64,000 nt of DNA from Ciona savignyi (lineage: Eukaryota; Chordata; Ascidiacea; Phlebobranchia; Cionidae). This document shows, piece after piece, positions 48,373 to 64,000 of this stretch. How positions within the stretch are numbered: position 1 is the stretch's first letter; every line of letters begins with the position of its first letter. A program made the translations under genes and the position numbers. Where the stretch lies: the NCBI GenBank assembly GCA_000149265.1, contig CH002827.1, forward strand, positions 1,754,047-1,818,046, read 5' to 3'. The notes beneath the pieces are model-generated. The model saw only the letters and a list, made by a program, of their open reading frames with translations. It searched no databases and was not told where the DNA came from.

Positions 48373-49349
48373 CTCGCGGGACAAAGGAAACAATATTTCC
48401 TGGATTGATTTAAAAGAAATTGATTCGATGTACGTGGTGTCTATCCCAGAGACGTCGGCACGTACGTGACAATCACTTTCCATTAAGACTAAAATGGGCG
48501 GAGCAACAAGTTTCGTCTCAACCAATCACGATTGTGGATAACGGATAGAGAATGTGGTTGGTGTCCCGTACCGAGTCACGTGATAAACAATTTGTTTCGT
48601 CACAGATGATATTTTCAGTGGCTCTCGACGAATAGTTCTAATTACATTCGACGGTCACGTGGAAAAAAGGGCAGGACACTTTAAAAAATCGTAAACCAAA
48701 GTTAATGTACAAAAGTGTATCTACCGAAGTAAATACTTAAAATGAAATGTAAGAAAGAAGATAAACAAGGGCAATTTTACTTTTAAAATAACACGCAAGT
48801 TACATAAGCAGGAATGTTGCTGTTAAAATTTATTATTACGCTAATAAATATATCAAAGCAATCCAAATATAATTACAATACGCGTCGGCCTTAAATAAAG
48901 AGAGAAATGGCCGTTTTCCAAAATAAAACTAAATAAATTCGAATACGAAACAAGAAAACCTTGATGTGTGAATTCTTGGTTAGTGGATTTGATTCTTGGT
49001 TCATCCTGTGTCGAGTGTTCCTAATTCACAAAAATTGTATATAAATAGGATTAAAACTAATCTTTATAATCGAAAAATGTCACTAAAAGTATATTGTATT
49101 TAAAACTATGAACGCAAAACATCGAAAGTTGTCTTGCTGTTACAGCCTGGTGACAAGTCCACAGCTGCTTAAAATTACAAAAATAATAACAATAGATACA
49201 ATGTTATGATGTCACCAACCTTACTGTGGGCTCGAGTTATTTGACTAAATTATCATGAATGGATGCTGATTTTGTTATCGTTTACCCAGTAATAGCTAAG
49301 TAACGAAACTAACAACATAATTTAACAATGTTATTTATACAGTTGAAAG

Positions 49350-49477
49350 ACAACAATAAAAGTCTTCGCGGTAAGGAAATTTTATCAAATTTTTCTCCTT
49401 GTGTTATTACTACTTCATGTTAATTTTTTTTGTTTTTAGATTCAATTCAGAACACAAGCTGCAAATCATGTTTGTGA
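49350..49477 (+). pseudogene. Secreted peptide gene, copy D (truncated, exons 3-4 only)
   Basis: Exon 3 (49350-49370, DNNKSLR) and exon 4 (49440-49477, DSIQNTSCKSCL, TGA) are identical in reading to copy C, with intact splice sites. Exons 1 and 2 and the promoter are gone. The deletion junction lies near 49120, where CGATG joins TTTTGCG. About 50 bp not in copy C lie near 49275. Not expected to make a secreted product. Confidence 0.85.
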
Positions 49478-49795
49478 TAAACAATAAAAAAAAACTTGAA
49501 ATTTGGTTTGTCATGTATGTAATGGTCTGAAAGTTAGTGATTTTAACAATACAACATGTTGCAAGTTGCAAGTTATCTATAACCGGCTTAATTCTCGATA
49601 GATTGCTATACTGCGGCGCCGAATGTGTGACTGAATGGGTAACGCGACCGGTGGTATGTACTAAATTCGGTAAAAAGGGTTGTATTGTCAAACCCATGGT
49701 TGGTTCGAAAGTTAGTCTGATTAAAAACATATACAGTAGAAACCAAATTATCCCAAACATAAATTATTTCACATATTTACCATCACTTGCTATGG

Positions 49796-50076
49796 ATGGG
49801 ATAGGATAGGTTATTTATGTTTATCCCGTGAATTAACACACGGGCAATCGTCAGATCAACTCGCGCCCACCGTCGGGTTAACGGAGCTATTGCAGTGTGT
49901 TGCGTATAATAGACATGTTTCTTCAATTTGGTAGAACCCACTATAATCCCCTGGGTTCATGCAATGTCCGGTAAGTTCCTTGCCCAAGGACCCAACCGAC
50001 TAGTTAGCGAATAGTTTCGAACCTACAACCTTTCGGTTAAAAGGCGTCGCACTAAACCACCAGACTAGCCGTTATT
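49796..50076 (-). mobile_element. SINE family 1, mirrored copy
   Basis: Reverse complement of the copy at 43025-43303, including the same internal changes (for example the shortened region before the tail). Confidence 0.9.
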
Positions 50077-50288
50077 TGGTAGTCGCAAACAAAATCAGCA
50101 GTTCTGCACAATAAAGGGTTTTATCGCAAGTGGCTCTGATAATGCCACTACCTGCGCAATAAAACACCCAAGTGTAAAGAAAATTAACCCTAAAACTTTC
50201 AACCCACCGCCCAACAAATAAGTAACCTTTCTAACCTATTGGCACAGCGTTGAGCACATAGCTTCTACCGTGTTTTATGTAAGACAAG

Positions 50289-50770
50289 CAGGGTTGCCAG
50301 ACGGAAAATCTGCCTTACGGCCAAACTGTGTTTGCTTTACGGCCAAAATTCGGCCAATTTGTATCAAGTACAAAATAAACTATTTAATTTAGCCAATTGG
50401 GCTATTTATCTCATTATTTGTTCAAAAATTGTATATTTTAATTCCCTCCAGATTTGTCGAACCCATTCAACTACTATACATGAAAGCCTTACCGTTATTA
50501 TTTTATTTCAAAACGTCATAATCAGCTTTGTGATTTGGAAAATGAGACAATTGATATTATTAATTCATTTACATATAAATTTTTCCCTTTATTTCTACTG
50601 TAGCGTAAAAATAATATGACGTTTTGGCTAAAAATTTGACAATATGCTTATACGGCCAAATTCGGCCAGATTTTTCCGCACGGCCAAACTATTTTTTTCG
50701 CGTCTGGGGCGATTTTGGTACGGCCAAATTTCTGAAATTTGGCCGTGAAAAAGGCCAAATGGCAACCCTG
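50289..50770. mobile_element. hAT-type MITE with GGCCAAA repeats
   Basis: Termini CAGGGTTGCCA (left) and the exact reverse at the right end. Perfect 8-bp target duplication AAGACAAG (50281-50288, 50771-50778). The interior repeats ACGGCCAAATTTGGCC-type motifs near both ends. No transposase; about 480 bp. Confidence 0.95.
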
Positions 50771-51551
50771 AAGACAAGTAGCAATGAAAATCTCGTAATC
50801 ATACTGAAGGGGGTTATCGCTCATTAACAAAGTAGTTGACAGTCTTGACACGTAATAATTAAAAAGTAAGTTGAGTCTATTTTTTCCTTTTTTCTTTACA
50901 GTAATAAAAATAGCAAGGGTCTAAAAAATAAGTAGAAAAAAAAAGAATCGACAGTAGTAAAAACAACCAGGCGTGGCCGTGAAAGCTGGCAGTAAAAATA
51001 TACAGTTTGATAATTATTTAATTTAATGATTCAAGAATTAAGGTCTTTTTCGTGGTTTGACAAATACGAAATAAAATATGCTTAATATGTATATGGACAT
51101 CGACAACCGTTGTCGCATAAACAAGGTTTGTGGTAAGTTTGCTATTTAACCATTCGCAACCTTTATTTGGCTGAAATCTTTTTATTTTATCGCCGGTATT
51201 GGATTGATGGAATTGCCATTTGTATGGGGGGCAGCGGGGAAATTCACATTTAAGTCTATTTATCGTATGATATCTCGTACTTAAATTGAAAATTGAATAA
51301 TTTGAGGGCTTTTTTCCAGTACTGGTTCGTAGTTTTTAAATTTTAATTCTTGAATCATTAAATTAAATAATTATCAAACTGTATTTTTTTACTGCCAGCT
51401 TTCACGGCCACGTCTGGTTGTTTTTTCTTTGGTCATGTCATGTATATACAACAGAAGTTTTTTAACTACTGTCGATTCTTTTTTTTCTACTTAATTTTTA
51501 GAACCTTGCTATTTTTTATTACTGTAAAGAAAAAAGGAAAAAAATAGACTC

Positions 51552-51559
<8 letters not shown>

Positions 51560-51589
<30 letters not shown>

Positions 51590-51707
51590 GAGCCAAGTTT
51601 CAAACCCATGATGGGCTCCTCACTAGGACCGTTTTTTTTGTATAAAAGTCGGTATATGTATCGGTCGCGTTAACCATTTGGCCACACGACCGTACAAAAT
51701 AGACTCA
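51560..51707 (-). mobile_element. SINE family 2 (tRNA-derived, poly(A))
   Basis: The minus strand reads GGTCGTGTGGCCAAATGGTT (A box TGGCCAAATGG), later CATGGGTTTGAAACTTGG (B-box-like), then a poly(A) of about 35. The target duplication AAAATAGACTCAAC precedes the poly(T) and recurs right after the head. This is a full, fairly young insertion. Fragments of the same family occur near 12718-12755, 43400-43470 and 60080-60222. Confidence 0.88.
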
Positions 51708-52113
51708 ACTTACTTTTTAATTATTATGTGTCAAGACTGTCAACTACTTTGTTAATGAGCGATAACCCCCTTCAGTATGATTACGAGATTTTCATTGCTA
51801 AGCTTGCTAGGTTGCTAATTGTATTACATAAAACACGGTAGAAGCTATGTGCTCAACACTGTGCCAATGGGTTAGAAAGGTAATGTAACAACAGGTCAAT
51901 CGCGTTTATATATCAGAAAAAGATACTAGATCTTTTTACTTTATATTAATAGCTCAACATTTAAAAATATTCTTTGGTACGATGTGAAATTTACGGGTAT
52001 ATTCTGAATTAGAATAATTACAGTGTTGGCTTGTGTCTAACTGAGTTATTAATCTAAGCAGTTTTGCAATTCAGTCAAAGGATAGTCTTATTTATTTAGC
52101 TTAAACAAGGATT

Positions 52114-57258
<5,145 letters not shown>

Positions 57259-58354
57259 TGACGTCAAGATAAAATCATTCTGCTGTTGTTAATATTTGTG
57301 TCACAGGCTGCGTCCACCAGTTTAATTTTACATCCAGCGCGTTTTCGTAAACGAAAATGTGTATTTTGTTTAAAGCCTAACATTTCTCATGCGCTGAAAC
57401 GTTTCTAGATGTTTATCCCAATAAACAAGCTGGTTATATGCGGTGTGCGTCTTCCATGAAGATTATTTTGCTTATATCGCTCTACCTGTATTGTTCTTAC
57501 AGTAGTTGTCATGATTGCATATGGATATAAACGCACAGGAAATGAACGTCGTATAGTAAAATACTGGCAGACCCGAGCTAAAAGGAAAATAAATTCAGGT
57601 ATTAAACGAGTTAAGCCAATAAGAAGAGCATGCAGTATAGACAACAAAGTGTTGGCCCTGTACTTAATTTAAATTTAAAGGAATTGTAAACCACTGCTCC
57701 AGTAGTGTTAACATCTATTGGCATCTATAAACCACGTTAGAAAGGTTATAAAGAAGGAAAGGTTATTTTCTACTACTAAGCAATATACCAACGGATCTAA
57801 ATTGACGTTCAGATGTTGCCAAGCAGTGTATATTCGAAACTGTTTCTTGGTAATTGACTTTTGGATTTAATATTGATTGACTTCTGAATTTAAAGTTTCA
57901 ATTTAGTCTGCTTAGGCTAACTTTCGGTTAAAGAATGATGCAAGCAAAAATTGGACTTGTCGATATTTTATTACAAATATAGTAAACTATAATTAAAGCA
58001 TTGCATTATTTAGGGGAATTCTGAAACGACTTATTCTGGCTAATGTGTCGACTAATCGGATATACTGTGTCGATTAATCTACTTCTGTATATACTTTGCG
58101 TAGTTATAGCCCTGTGTTGATGTTTTGCACGTGCCAACTTTCATGCATGGTGTCAGTATCCGCATGATATCGAGCAGTGTTAAAAACAGTTACGGTATTA
58201 TAGGATAATCAAATAAGTAAAGCGGCAGGTGGTTTTTCTATTATTGCATTTCAGGTTTTAAGTCCGTCAATAGTCTGTGTTGAATTAAGCGAGGATAGTT
58301 TATTATTGGCTTTTCCTCATTTCAATCTCACCCAATAATTTTGCTTTCTTCCCA
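57259..58354. other. Intergenic stretch
   Basis: PSMC6 3' UTR then promoter region of the next gene. No TATA or repeat is clear; no gene found. Confidence 0.5.
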
Positions 58355-61300
58355 ATGGGTCAGGAAGACATACCGGAAGCATGCTCATCAGAAAACTCAA
58401 CGAACGAGCATTCGCCTCTTTTGAAATTAGATGGAACGTAAGAATGGTATTCGTGATTTGTTCTGCCATTTTTACGACAATAGAACCAAAAAGCAAGATA
58501 CAGTCCGAAAATAATGCACGGAGTTTATAATAATCGTGCAAAAAATATAAAAGCAGTATAACTGTTCTCTAAATTGTTTTGGAAAGATGGTTAAGTGTTG
58601 AAGGCAGAGGAAATCTTAATGGGAAAGGGTTGTTTTTCAAAAGACCGAAAAAAACATGTTAATTTGTTTTTGAATAGAAATACGTATAGGTACAATATGG
58701 CACAGACGTGTAACAAAAAAATATTCAGGAAATGGCATCGCTCTTTCCGGAATTGTCATATCTGTTTATACGGTGGTCCAGGATAAGCTATGTTATTGTT
58801 ACATTGTTATATATCTTGGGGGAGCCACTAGAGTCTATTATCTCTAGAGTAAAATCAGTTGAATCAACCAGGCTGAACGTATCGCAAATTCTTTTCGTAG
58901 GATGCGGAAATTCGGCAGTACAAAAACGCTCTTCCAACTTAAACTTGTACATAACTGCAACGTTAAGATATTGCCCAAAATTTGCGTTTTAAAACATTTT
59001 ATCTCTTGCATGCTACTTTAATTCGTATACTTTAATTCTATAAAGATTAAAAACATTAACACATATAGCACACGTCAAATTAATTGGAAACCTCACAAGT
59101 AACTTTAAAAAAGTAATCTTACACCAGACAGAAACTGCGCAACTCGCGGCAACACGGATACCATTATGACAAGGAGATTTAAAATTTATTACTTCCTAAT
59201 TGTAAACAACCAACGCAGTTATTTCAATGTATTTTTCTTGTTCTCCATTCTGTTGATTTTACTTATAATAGTTATCAATAAGGATACTAAATGATTGTCG
59301 ATATATTACAGATGAGCTGTCTGGTATGTTATATTGTTGCTGTTTTGGAGCTATTGTGTACGCCTTAAACTTCGGGTATTTAAATAAAACCATGTTCTTT
59401 TCCGCTGGTAATATTTTGAGCCCCTACATACATGGTTTTCCATGCGTTTTACGAACGATTTCACTCACAAGACCACCCCCTACTATTCATTACAAGACAC
59501 ACGTCTGCGATTTTTTTACATTCCGGTCACTACTACAGCTTTTCGGTCACATACGCTATTGGATTCAGTATTTTTACTTGGATAAAAAACACATTACATT
59601 ATGTGTGCAGTTGTGACTGGGGTCATATTTGTGGCATAAATAATTGCGCATATAATTTTATTCACTTGTATAGGAGGCGTTCAACTAATTATTCTCCCTA
59701 TCTCTCCAATGCAAACTGACCTCACAAAAAACGGCTGTCACTCAAAATCCAGACATAGAAAGTCTTAGATTTTTTTCACAATTTAAAACTAAAGCTTGGA
59801 TCTGACCCCTAAACTCAAAACCCCACAACATTTTGTTTAAAAATTTTAAGCGCATACCCCTTCGTACATCGGCAACTTTTCCCCAACAAAACAGCTAGCA
59901 GATGCAAAATCAAGACCTTTATTTCACAAAGCACTGCTCCACGATTACAAAACTTTACAGCCAAACAAGCACACCGGCGCGCAGCCTAGCACATGCTGCT
60001 TTCAACCAAACAAACATTGGGGAATCACCACCATTGTTACTCAGCAAAACACTCGTTAAAACACTGACTCATGGAGGGTACCACTCGTCACATCCTGCCG
60101 TTCATAGAGGTCTTAATTGGTTATACGCCATCTATAGGTTTAGAACGGATCATGGGCTTATTACAAAGACCTTTTTTTCATAAAATACTTAAATCGGTCG
60201 CGGTAATCTTTTGGCCACATGAACCTAATAAATGCATTTTACGCAATAATTCTTAAGAGCGCTAACGATATCATGCGATAGCGATTTCACCCGCTGTACT
60301 TTGAAATTTCTCGTGATGTGATAAGCTAGTTATGAAGAAAATTCTTCGTGATGAGCTAGTAAGCGTAGTTTCAATATTGCAACCCCCGGTTTACTGTTCG
60401 AACCGACCAGTTATCGGAAACTTTGCTATCTTAAAAACCAAACAATAATGCCTTTACTTATTATTGCAGCTCAACTGACTCGGATCACTTAAAACAAATC
60501 CAGACAGAGGTAACCCCGAAACGATGGGTTATTCTTTTACTAGCTTGCGTCTGCGCATTCGTAAGCGGAAGTCAGAATGTGATCTACGCTGGCTTACCTT
60601 CGAGTGCACATCATTATTATAAGGTAATATGTAACCAAACTTATGACATAATAATTAAAAGTTAGCTTGTTAAAAGATTTTTACCATAACCTGCCAAATT
60701 CACTTTAAAGCCTATATTCCATATGCAGGTTTTATAATATTTTTAAGTTACCTCAGCCTTAAACCAAACATACACACACACTCGCGTTTCGGATTTTGCA
60801 AAAAAATGGAAATAAATTTCCCCAAACGCTTATTATTTTGGTTAAATGAAAATTGAATGTTAAATTACATGCTATTATGTGAGCTTTTTCACCTCACAAT
60901 GTAGATTTTGGTGCCACTTCCATATAACAATTTCTTAAAACCCATTAGAAAATGAACAAATATACCAAGCCGAAATAGCAAACCTAAAACACAAACCCCA
61001 CTATTACAAATTAAAGTAAAGCTCGATTATTTGACATGTGTTATGCGCCATTTTTGTATCATACATATAGTGTCTGAATTTACAAACCCATAAAACATGA
61101 CTGAATTACGAGCCCATTGTGGTTTTAAAACTTAATTTCGGTAAAAACAGTATATTGGTGTATTTACTAGTTAACTACGTCGGTCCTTGTTACAGTCAAG
61201 TTGTGATTGGAACTGATTTTAATTTTACAATTATGGCCCTTTACCAATTTATTAAGCTTTATAATTAAATGACGCGTTTTAAAACGTTTTGTATCTGCAG

Positions 61301-62931
61301 GTATCGACGAGCTCCTTTAATATGTTGACTTCCTTATACTATTTCATGTTCACACTGTGTGGGATTTTCTGCATTTGGGTTATGATGAAAATTGGAAATC
61401 GGAAATCTATGATTTTAAGTTCAGGTAGGTTGGGAATCATATACACAGACTTGTATGAAAACGTAATCCTCAGAGTTACTGCTGTGTAGTCGAGATTCGA
61501 TGCTTGAGTGACAGCATTACAAAGCAAAACGAACGCCAAACCAGTCTTTAAATAACCTGCGTTGTCACTGCCCCGATCAAAATGACAGCTCTTTCTTGTT
61601 ATAATAAAACAAAATATAATAATATAATAAGACTGTTTAATATAATAAAATAATAAGACTGTTTTATAATAATTTGCACTTTTAAACTATAATTTGCTTA
61701 CTTCTTACGAAATACATTACAGCTTTGATTTTGATTGGAAGTCTTGTTGCTGTGCTAGCTTGTATCAAGCGAAATTTTTTTGCGATTGCCATATGTGCTC
61801 AAATATTGAACGGAATTGGTGAAGTGAGCGACGTTTGATATCTATCTAGACTAAAACTATTACCCTTCATGTATTATTTAAAATTTACGGCACGTCTTAC
61901 AAGATGCGGTGGAGTATTATAGTGCACTAAGAATATTCATGGCCTTGTTAACGGTGGTTTCCTACCTAATGGTGTAAAAAAATCTGGTACTTTTTTGTGC
62001 TGGCTTTAAAGGTATTCGTGTTTATCTACGGAGATAGGAAAACGCAAGAAGCGTTATTCATGGGTAATCGGCAGATCACTTTGCGCCCAGCGGCGGATGA
62101 ACGGGGCTATTGGAGTATGTTATATATGATTCAGACATTTTCTTAATTTGGTATAACCCATTATTTCACTGGGTTCACGCAATTTGACAAAAAGGCAAAA
62201 TGAAACTAGTATTACCTCTTAAAAGTAGTTAAGAGATAAAAGCGCTACATTTATTTTCCTTCCTTATTATTGTAATGCTCTATGTTTCAATGTTTTTAGA
62301 TTTTTATCTTCTCACTTCCACCAAAACTAGCAGGAACATGGTTTGACAGTAGACATATATCTACTGCAACTTCTCTTATCGTATTTTCTTATCAAGTAAG
62401 TTAAGTAATTTGTCTTTACATCTTGTGGAACTTTAACTGCGTCTTGTGCAACTTTAAAATGAGCACATTTTAGGCTGGTAGCAGCGTTGCTCTGTTGGTG
62501 CCACCATACATAGTATCACCATCAATATCAATTAGTGGAGTTGACTTGATCAGAAATCAAATGCTTTATGTTTTCGGATTCATCGCAGCTTCTGCTGCAG
62601 TTGTGTTCTTTCTTATCGTCCTTTGTAAGTATGTCCTTATATTATTTTTTTTTATAAAACTGTTTCTTTTATTCGTTGTCGACTCGCTGTAAGTAAAAAA
62701 TTCCACAATCGTGGACAGTATTCAGTTTAGATAGGTTCTCTATTACCCAGAATGTGTTTTTTAAAGCATTAAAATTAACCGCAGCCATATTCCCAGTTTT
62801 TGATGACAAGCCTCCCTTGCCTCCAAGTACGTCGGCGGCGCTGGCAGATGCCATCGAAGCAAAGTCCTTTAGAGACTCTATAAAAGAGGTTCTACTAAAC
62901 GGAAATTTTAGAAAATTTCTTCTAACTTTCG
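58355..62931 (+). CDS. SLC49/FLVCR-like major facilitator transporter (5' part)
   Basis: Exons 58355-58437, 60470-60623, 61301-61424, 61723-61823, 62300-62395, 62474-62624 and 62797-62931 join in phase to about 281 codons, ending in an open GTAGGT donor, so more exons lie right of the window. A cytosolic N-terminus (MGQEDIPEACSS..) leads to membrane helices: KRWVILLLACVCAFVSG, SLYYFMFTLCGIFCIWVMM, ILIGSLVAVLACI, and others. Family marks are LPPKLAGTWFDSRHISTATS, LLVPPYIV and FFDDKPPLPPS, as in FLVCR1/FLVCR2 and relatives (heme, choline or ethanolamine carriers). The last acceptor was chosen at CCCAG 62796 because FFDDKPPLPPS then continues the family pattern. Which SLC49 member it is cannot be told. 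Confidence 0.85.
58438..60469 (+). other. Intron 1 of the SLC49-like gene
   Basis: A 2-kb intron with scattered short frames, none recognisable, and a degenerate SINE family 2 copy at ~60080-60222. Confidence 0.6.
60080..60222 (-). mobile_element. Degenerate SINE family 2 copy
   Basis: Minus strand GGTTCATGTGGCCAAAAGAT..CGCGACCGAT and later GCCCATGATCC match the head and middle of the copy at 51560-51707. No poly(A) remains. Confidence 0.5.
61985..62190 (-). mobile_element. Degenerate SINE family 1 copy
   Basis: Contains GGTAATCGGCAGATCACTTT, GATGAACGGGGCTATTGGAG and CACTGGGTTCACGCAATTTG in reverse orientation. It lies in an intron of the SLC49-like gene. Confidence 0.6.
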
Positions 62932-64000
62932 GTAGGTCAAATATTAACCAGTCAATGTATTTAAAAGCATTTTGCAATAACTGAACTGCTTATAAAGATG
63001 TATTGATTTCTTACATTTATATAATATTATAAGTTTGGTGATAGCACAGTACATAACAATGCAATAAGTTTGGTTAACACGACAAGGCATATGGTAATCT
63101 TAAAGGGGAACTGAAGTCGATTTTAAGAATATCTTAATAAATGGAAAAAAATACGCTGATTTCAAAAATCAAATCACTTTCTTCCAATATTTTTTGGTTA
63201 AAGAGTTATGAGCAAATATGTATTTCATCTTTATGTTGAGGGGATTTCCCGTATTACGTCACTGACGTTGTTGAGATTTCGTGCCTATATGTATTGTATA
63301 CAATCATGTGTCAGTTTAGAGGTGAATTAGTAACAGAAGCGCCTGCAGGAGCGTTGTATTTTCGTTTTTATTATGGAGACTTAGCATAACACTTGTCATA
63401 TAGCCTTACTGAACCAATGTACATGGTGACAGCTTACTTTAAGCGCGGTCATTAAGGCCTGCACGGTCCTGGACCTAAGCTGAATGCTGAGGTATACAGG
63501 TCTCGTATTTAAATGACTTTAGAATAATAAGTCTTAGCAATTTATATCATAAATCATAGAAGTGAAAACAGAACAAGAACACTATAACAGAATGCATTAA
63601 ACTGTAACTGCCAGCAATTTATAGAAATAAACCAGCCATTAGGCAAAGGCTAGACTATGCGGTGGGAAAAGCCTATTTCTTTCATGGTTTACCTTGGCTG
63701 TTTGTATAATGTTTTGCTGTTGTGTATGTGGTGCATTTAATATCTGCTGTTATTGAAACTGAGCATTAGCCTACTGGTTGAGAATACCACTTATTGCAAA
63801 AACCAGTTAATCCACAGTTGAGTAGCTGATGTGTAGTCTAACAATAAGTACACAGCAAGCACTCAGATACGTAAGTGAAGAATATATATAATAGATCTTT
63901 ACTTAACTACCCAAATAAGTTAATAAGAATATACCACTTTTCTAATTTAGTTCCTTTTATTAGATATTGTAAAATGCCTAAAGTTAAGCCACTGAGAAGG
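62932..64000. other. Intron of the SLC49-like gene up to the window edge
   Basis: No further exon of the transporter is recognisable. A stretch at 63100-63300 (AGGGGAACTGAAGTCGATTT onward, with TTACGTCACTGACGT) looks like an interspersed repeat, but I cannot define its ends. Confidence 0.4.

Larger units (their letters stand above)
36230..50223. repeat. Cluster of diverged duplicated modules containing secreted-peptide genes
   Basis: The same ordered blocks recur: a four-exon peptide gene on one strand, a divergent promoter-like block with CCAAT and CACGTG motifs, an AT-rich block ending in AATAAA, and a block starting CCTTGCGATAAAA. The first copy begins near 36230, further copies near 37240, 40330 and 43340, and the last is inverted (47131-50223). 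Within the cluster lie one hAT MITE (39426-39777) and three SINEs. 36360-37230 also holds sequence I cannot place. Confidence 0.85.
47131..50223. repeat. Right arm of large imperfect palindrome
   Basis: Reverse partner of 42871-46638. It lacks the stretch equivalent to about 43929-44666. It ends exactly where the foldback element at 50224 begins. Confidence 0.9.
50224..51891. mobile_element. Foldback element with two later insertions
   Basis: Arms 50224-51041 and 51343-51891 are inverted copies. The outer ends are AACCTTTCTAACC and GGTTAGAAAGGT; the inner ends are ATGATTCAAGAATTAA and its reverse. The left arm is interrupted by a hAT MITE and the right arm by a SINE. The right arm also has a ~45-bp extra piece near 51425-51465. 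The unpaired centre (51042-51342) has no recognisable gene. Confidence 0.85.

Overview
The window looks like animal nuclear DNA. Its multi-exon genes have AT-rich introns with GT..AG borders, and they match vertebrate orthologues almost exon by exon and residue by residue, while the intergenic DNA is full of short SINEs and MITEs. Compact introns, intronless gene copies and this repeat style fit an ascidian such as Ciona. That species guess is inference; the gene calls do not depend on it.

Layout, left to right. 787-922 (-): first coding exon of a Rab-type small GTPase that continues left of the window. 3159-5054 (+): four-exon sulfotransferase-like P-loop gene. 6186-7703 (-): two-exon F-box/LRR gene (FBXO33/39-like). 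9466-12298 (-): complete six-exon CNEP1R1 (TMEM188), regulatory subunit of the CTDNEP1 lipin phosphatase. 12900-13583: a 9-bp-TSD inverted-repeat element carrying a tRNA-Asp-like sequence. 13652-31122 (+): complete twenty-exon DNA ligase IV gene (LIG4), 937 codons. Its 5.6-kb intron 13 holds an intact intronless ceramide-transfer protein (CERT1) gene (23166-24767, same strand). A second intronless CERT copy lies tail-to-tail after LIG4 (32513-34240, -) and carries two 1-bp frameshifts.

36230-50223 is a cluster of repeated modules that I resolved into a family of small four-exon secreted-peptide genes. Three copies are intact (37237-38236, 40452-41470, 43617-44451, all -) and one is truncated. 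Each intact copy has a TATA box, a conserved signal peptide, a basic RRR region, two tiny middle exons and a common C-terminus with two cysteines. The right part of the cluster is a large imperfect palindrome (arms 42871-46638 and 47131-50223). Other small candidate ORFs in the same modules are much less certain. This cluster is the best candidate for something undescribed.

50224-51891 is a foldback repeat whose arms were separately hit by a hAT MITE and by a poly(A) SINE. 52114-57258 (+) is complete PSMC6 (Rpt4), nine exons, 388 aa. 58355 to at least 62931 (+) is the 5' part of an SLC49/FLVCR-like membrane transporter that runs off the right edge.

Repeats: a tRNA-headed SINE family with a TATCC-type tail in at least 15 places, a second tRNA-derived SINE family, three hAT MITEs with perfect 8-bp target duplications, two related MITEs nested in SINEs, and three foldback elements built from tandem or palindromic motifs. 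All exon borders were assigned by reading splice signals, reading phase and remembered family sequences; no alignment or expression data were available.
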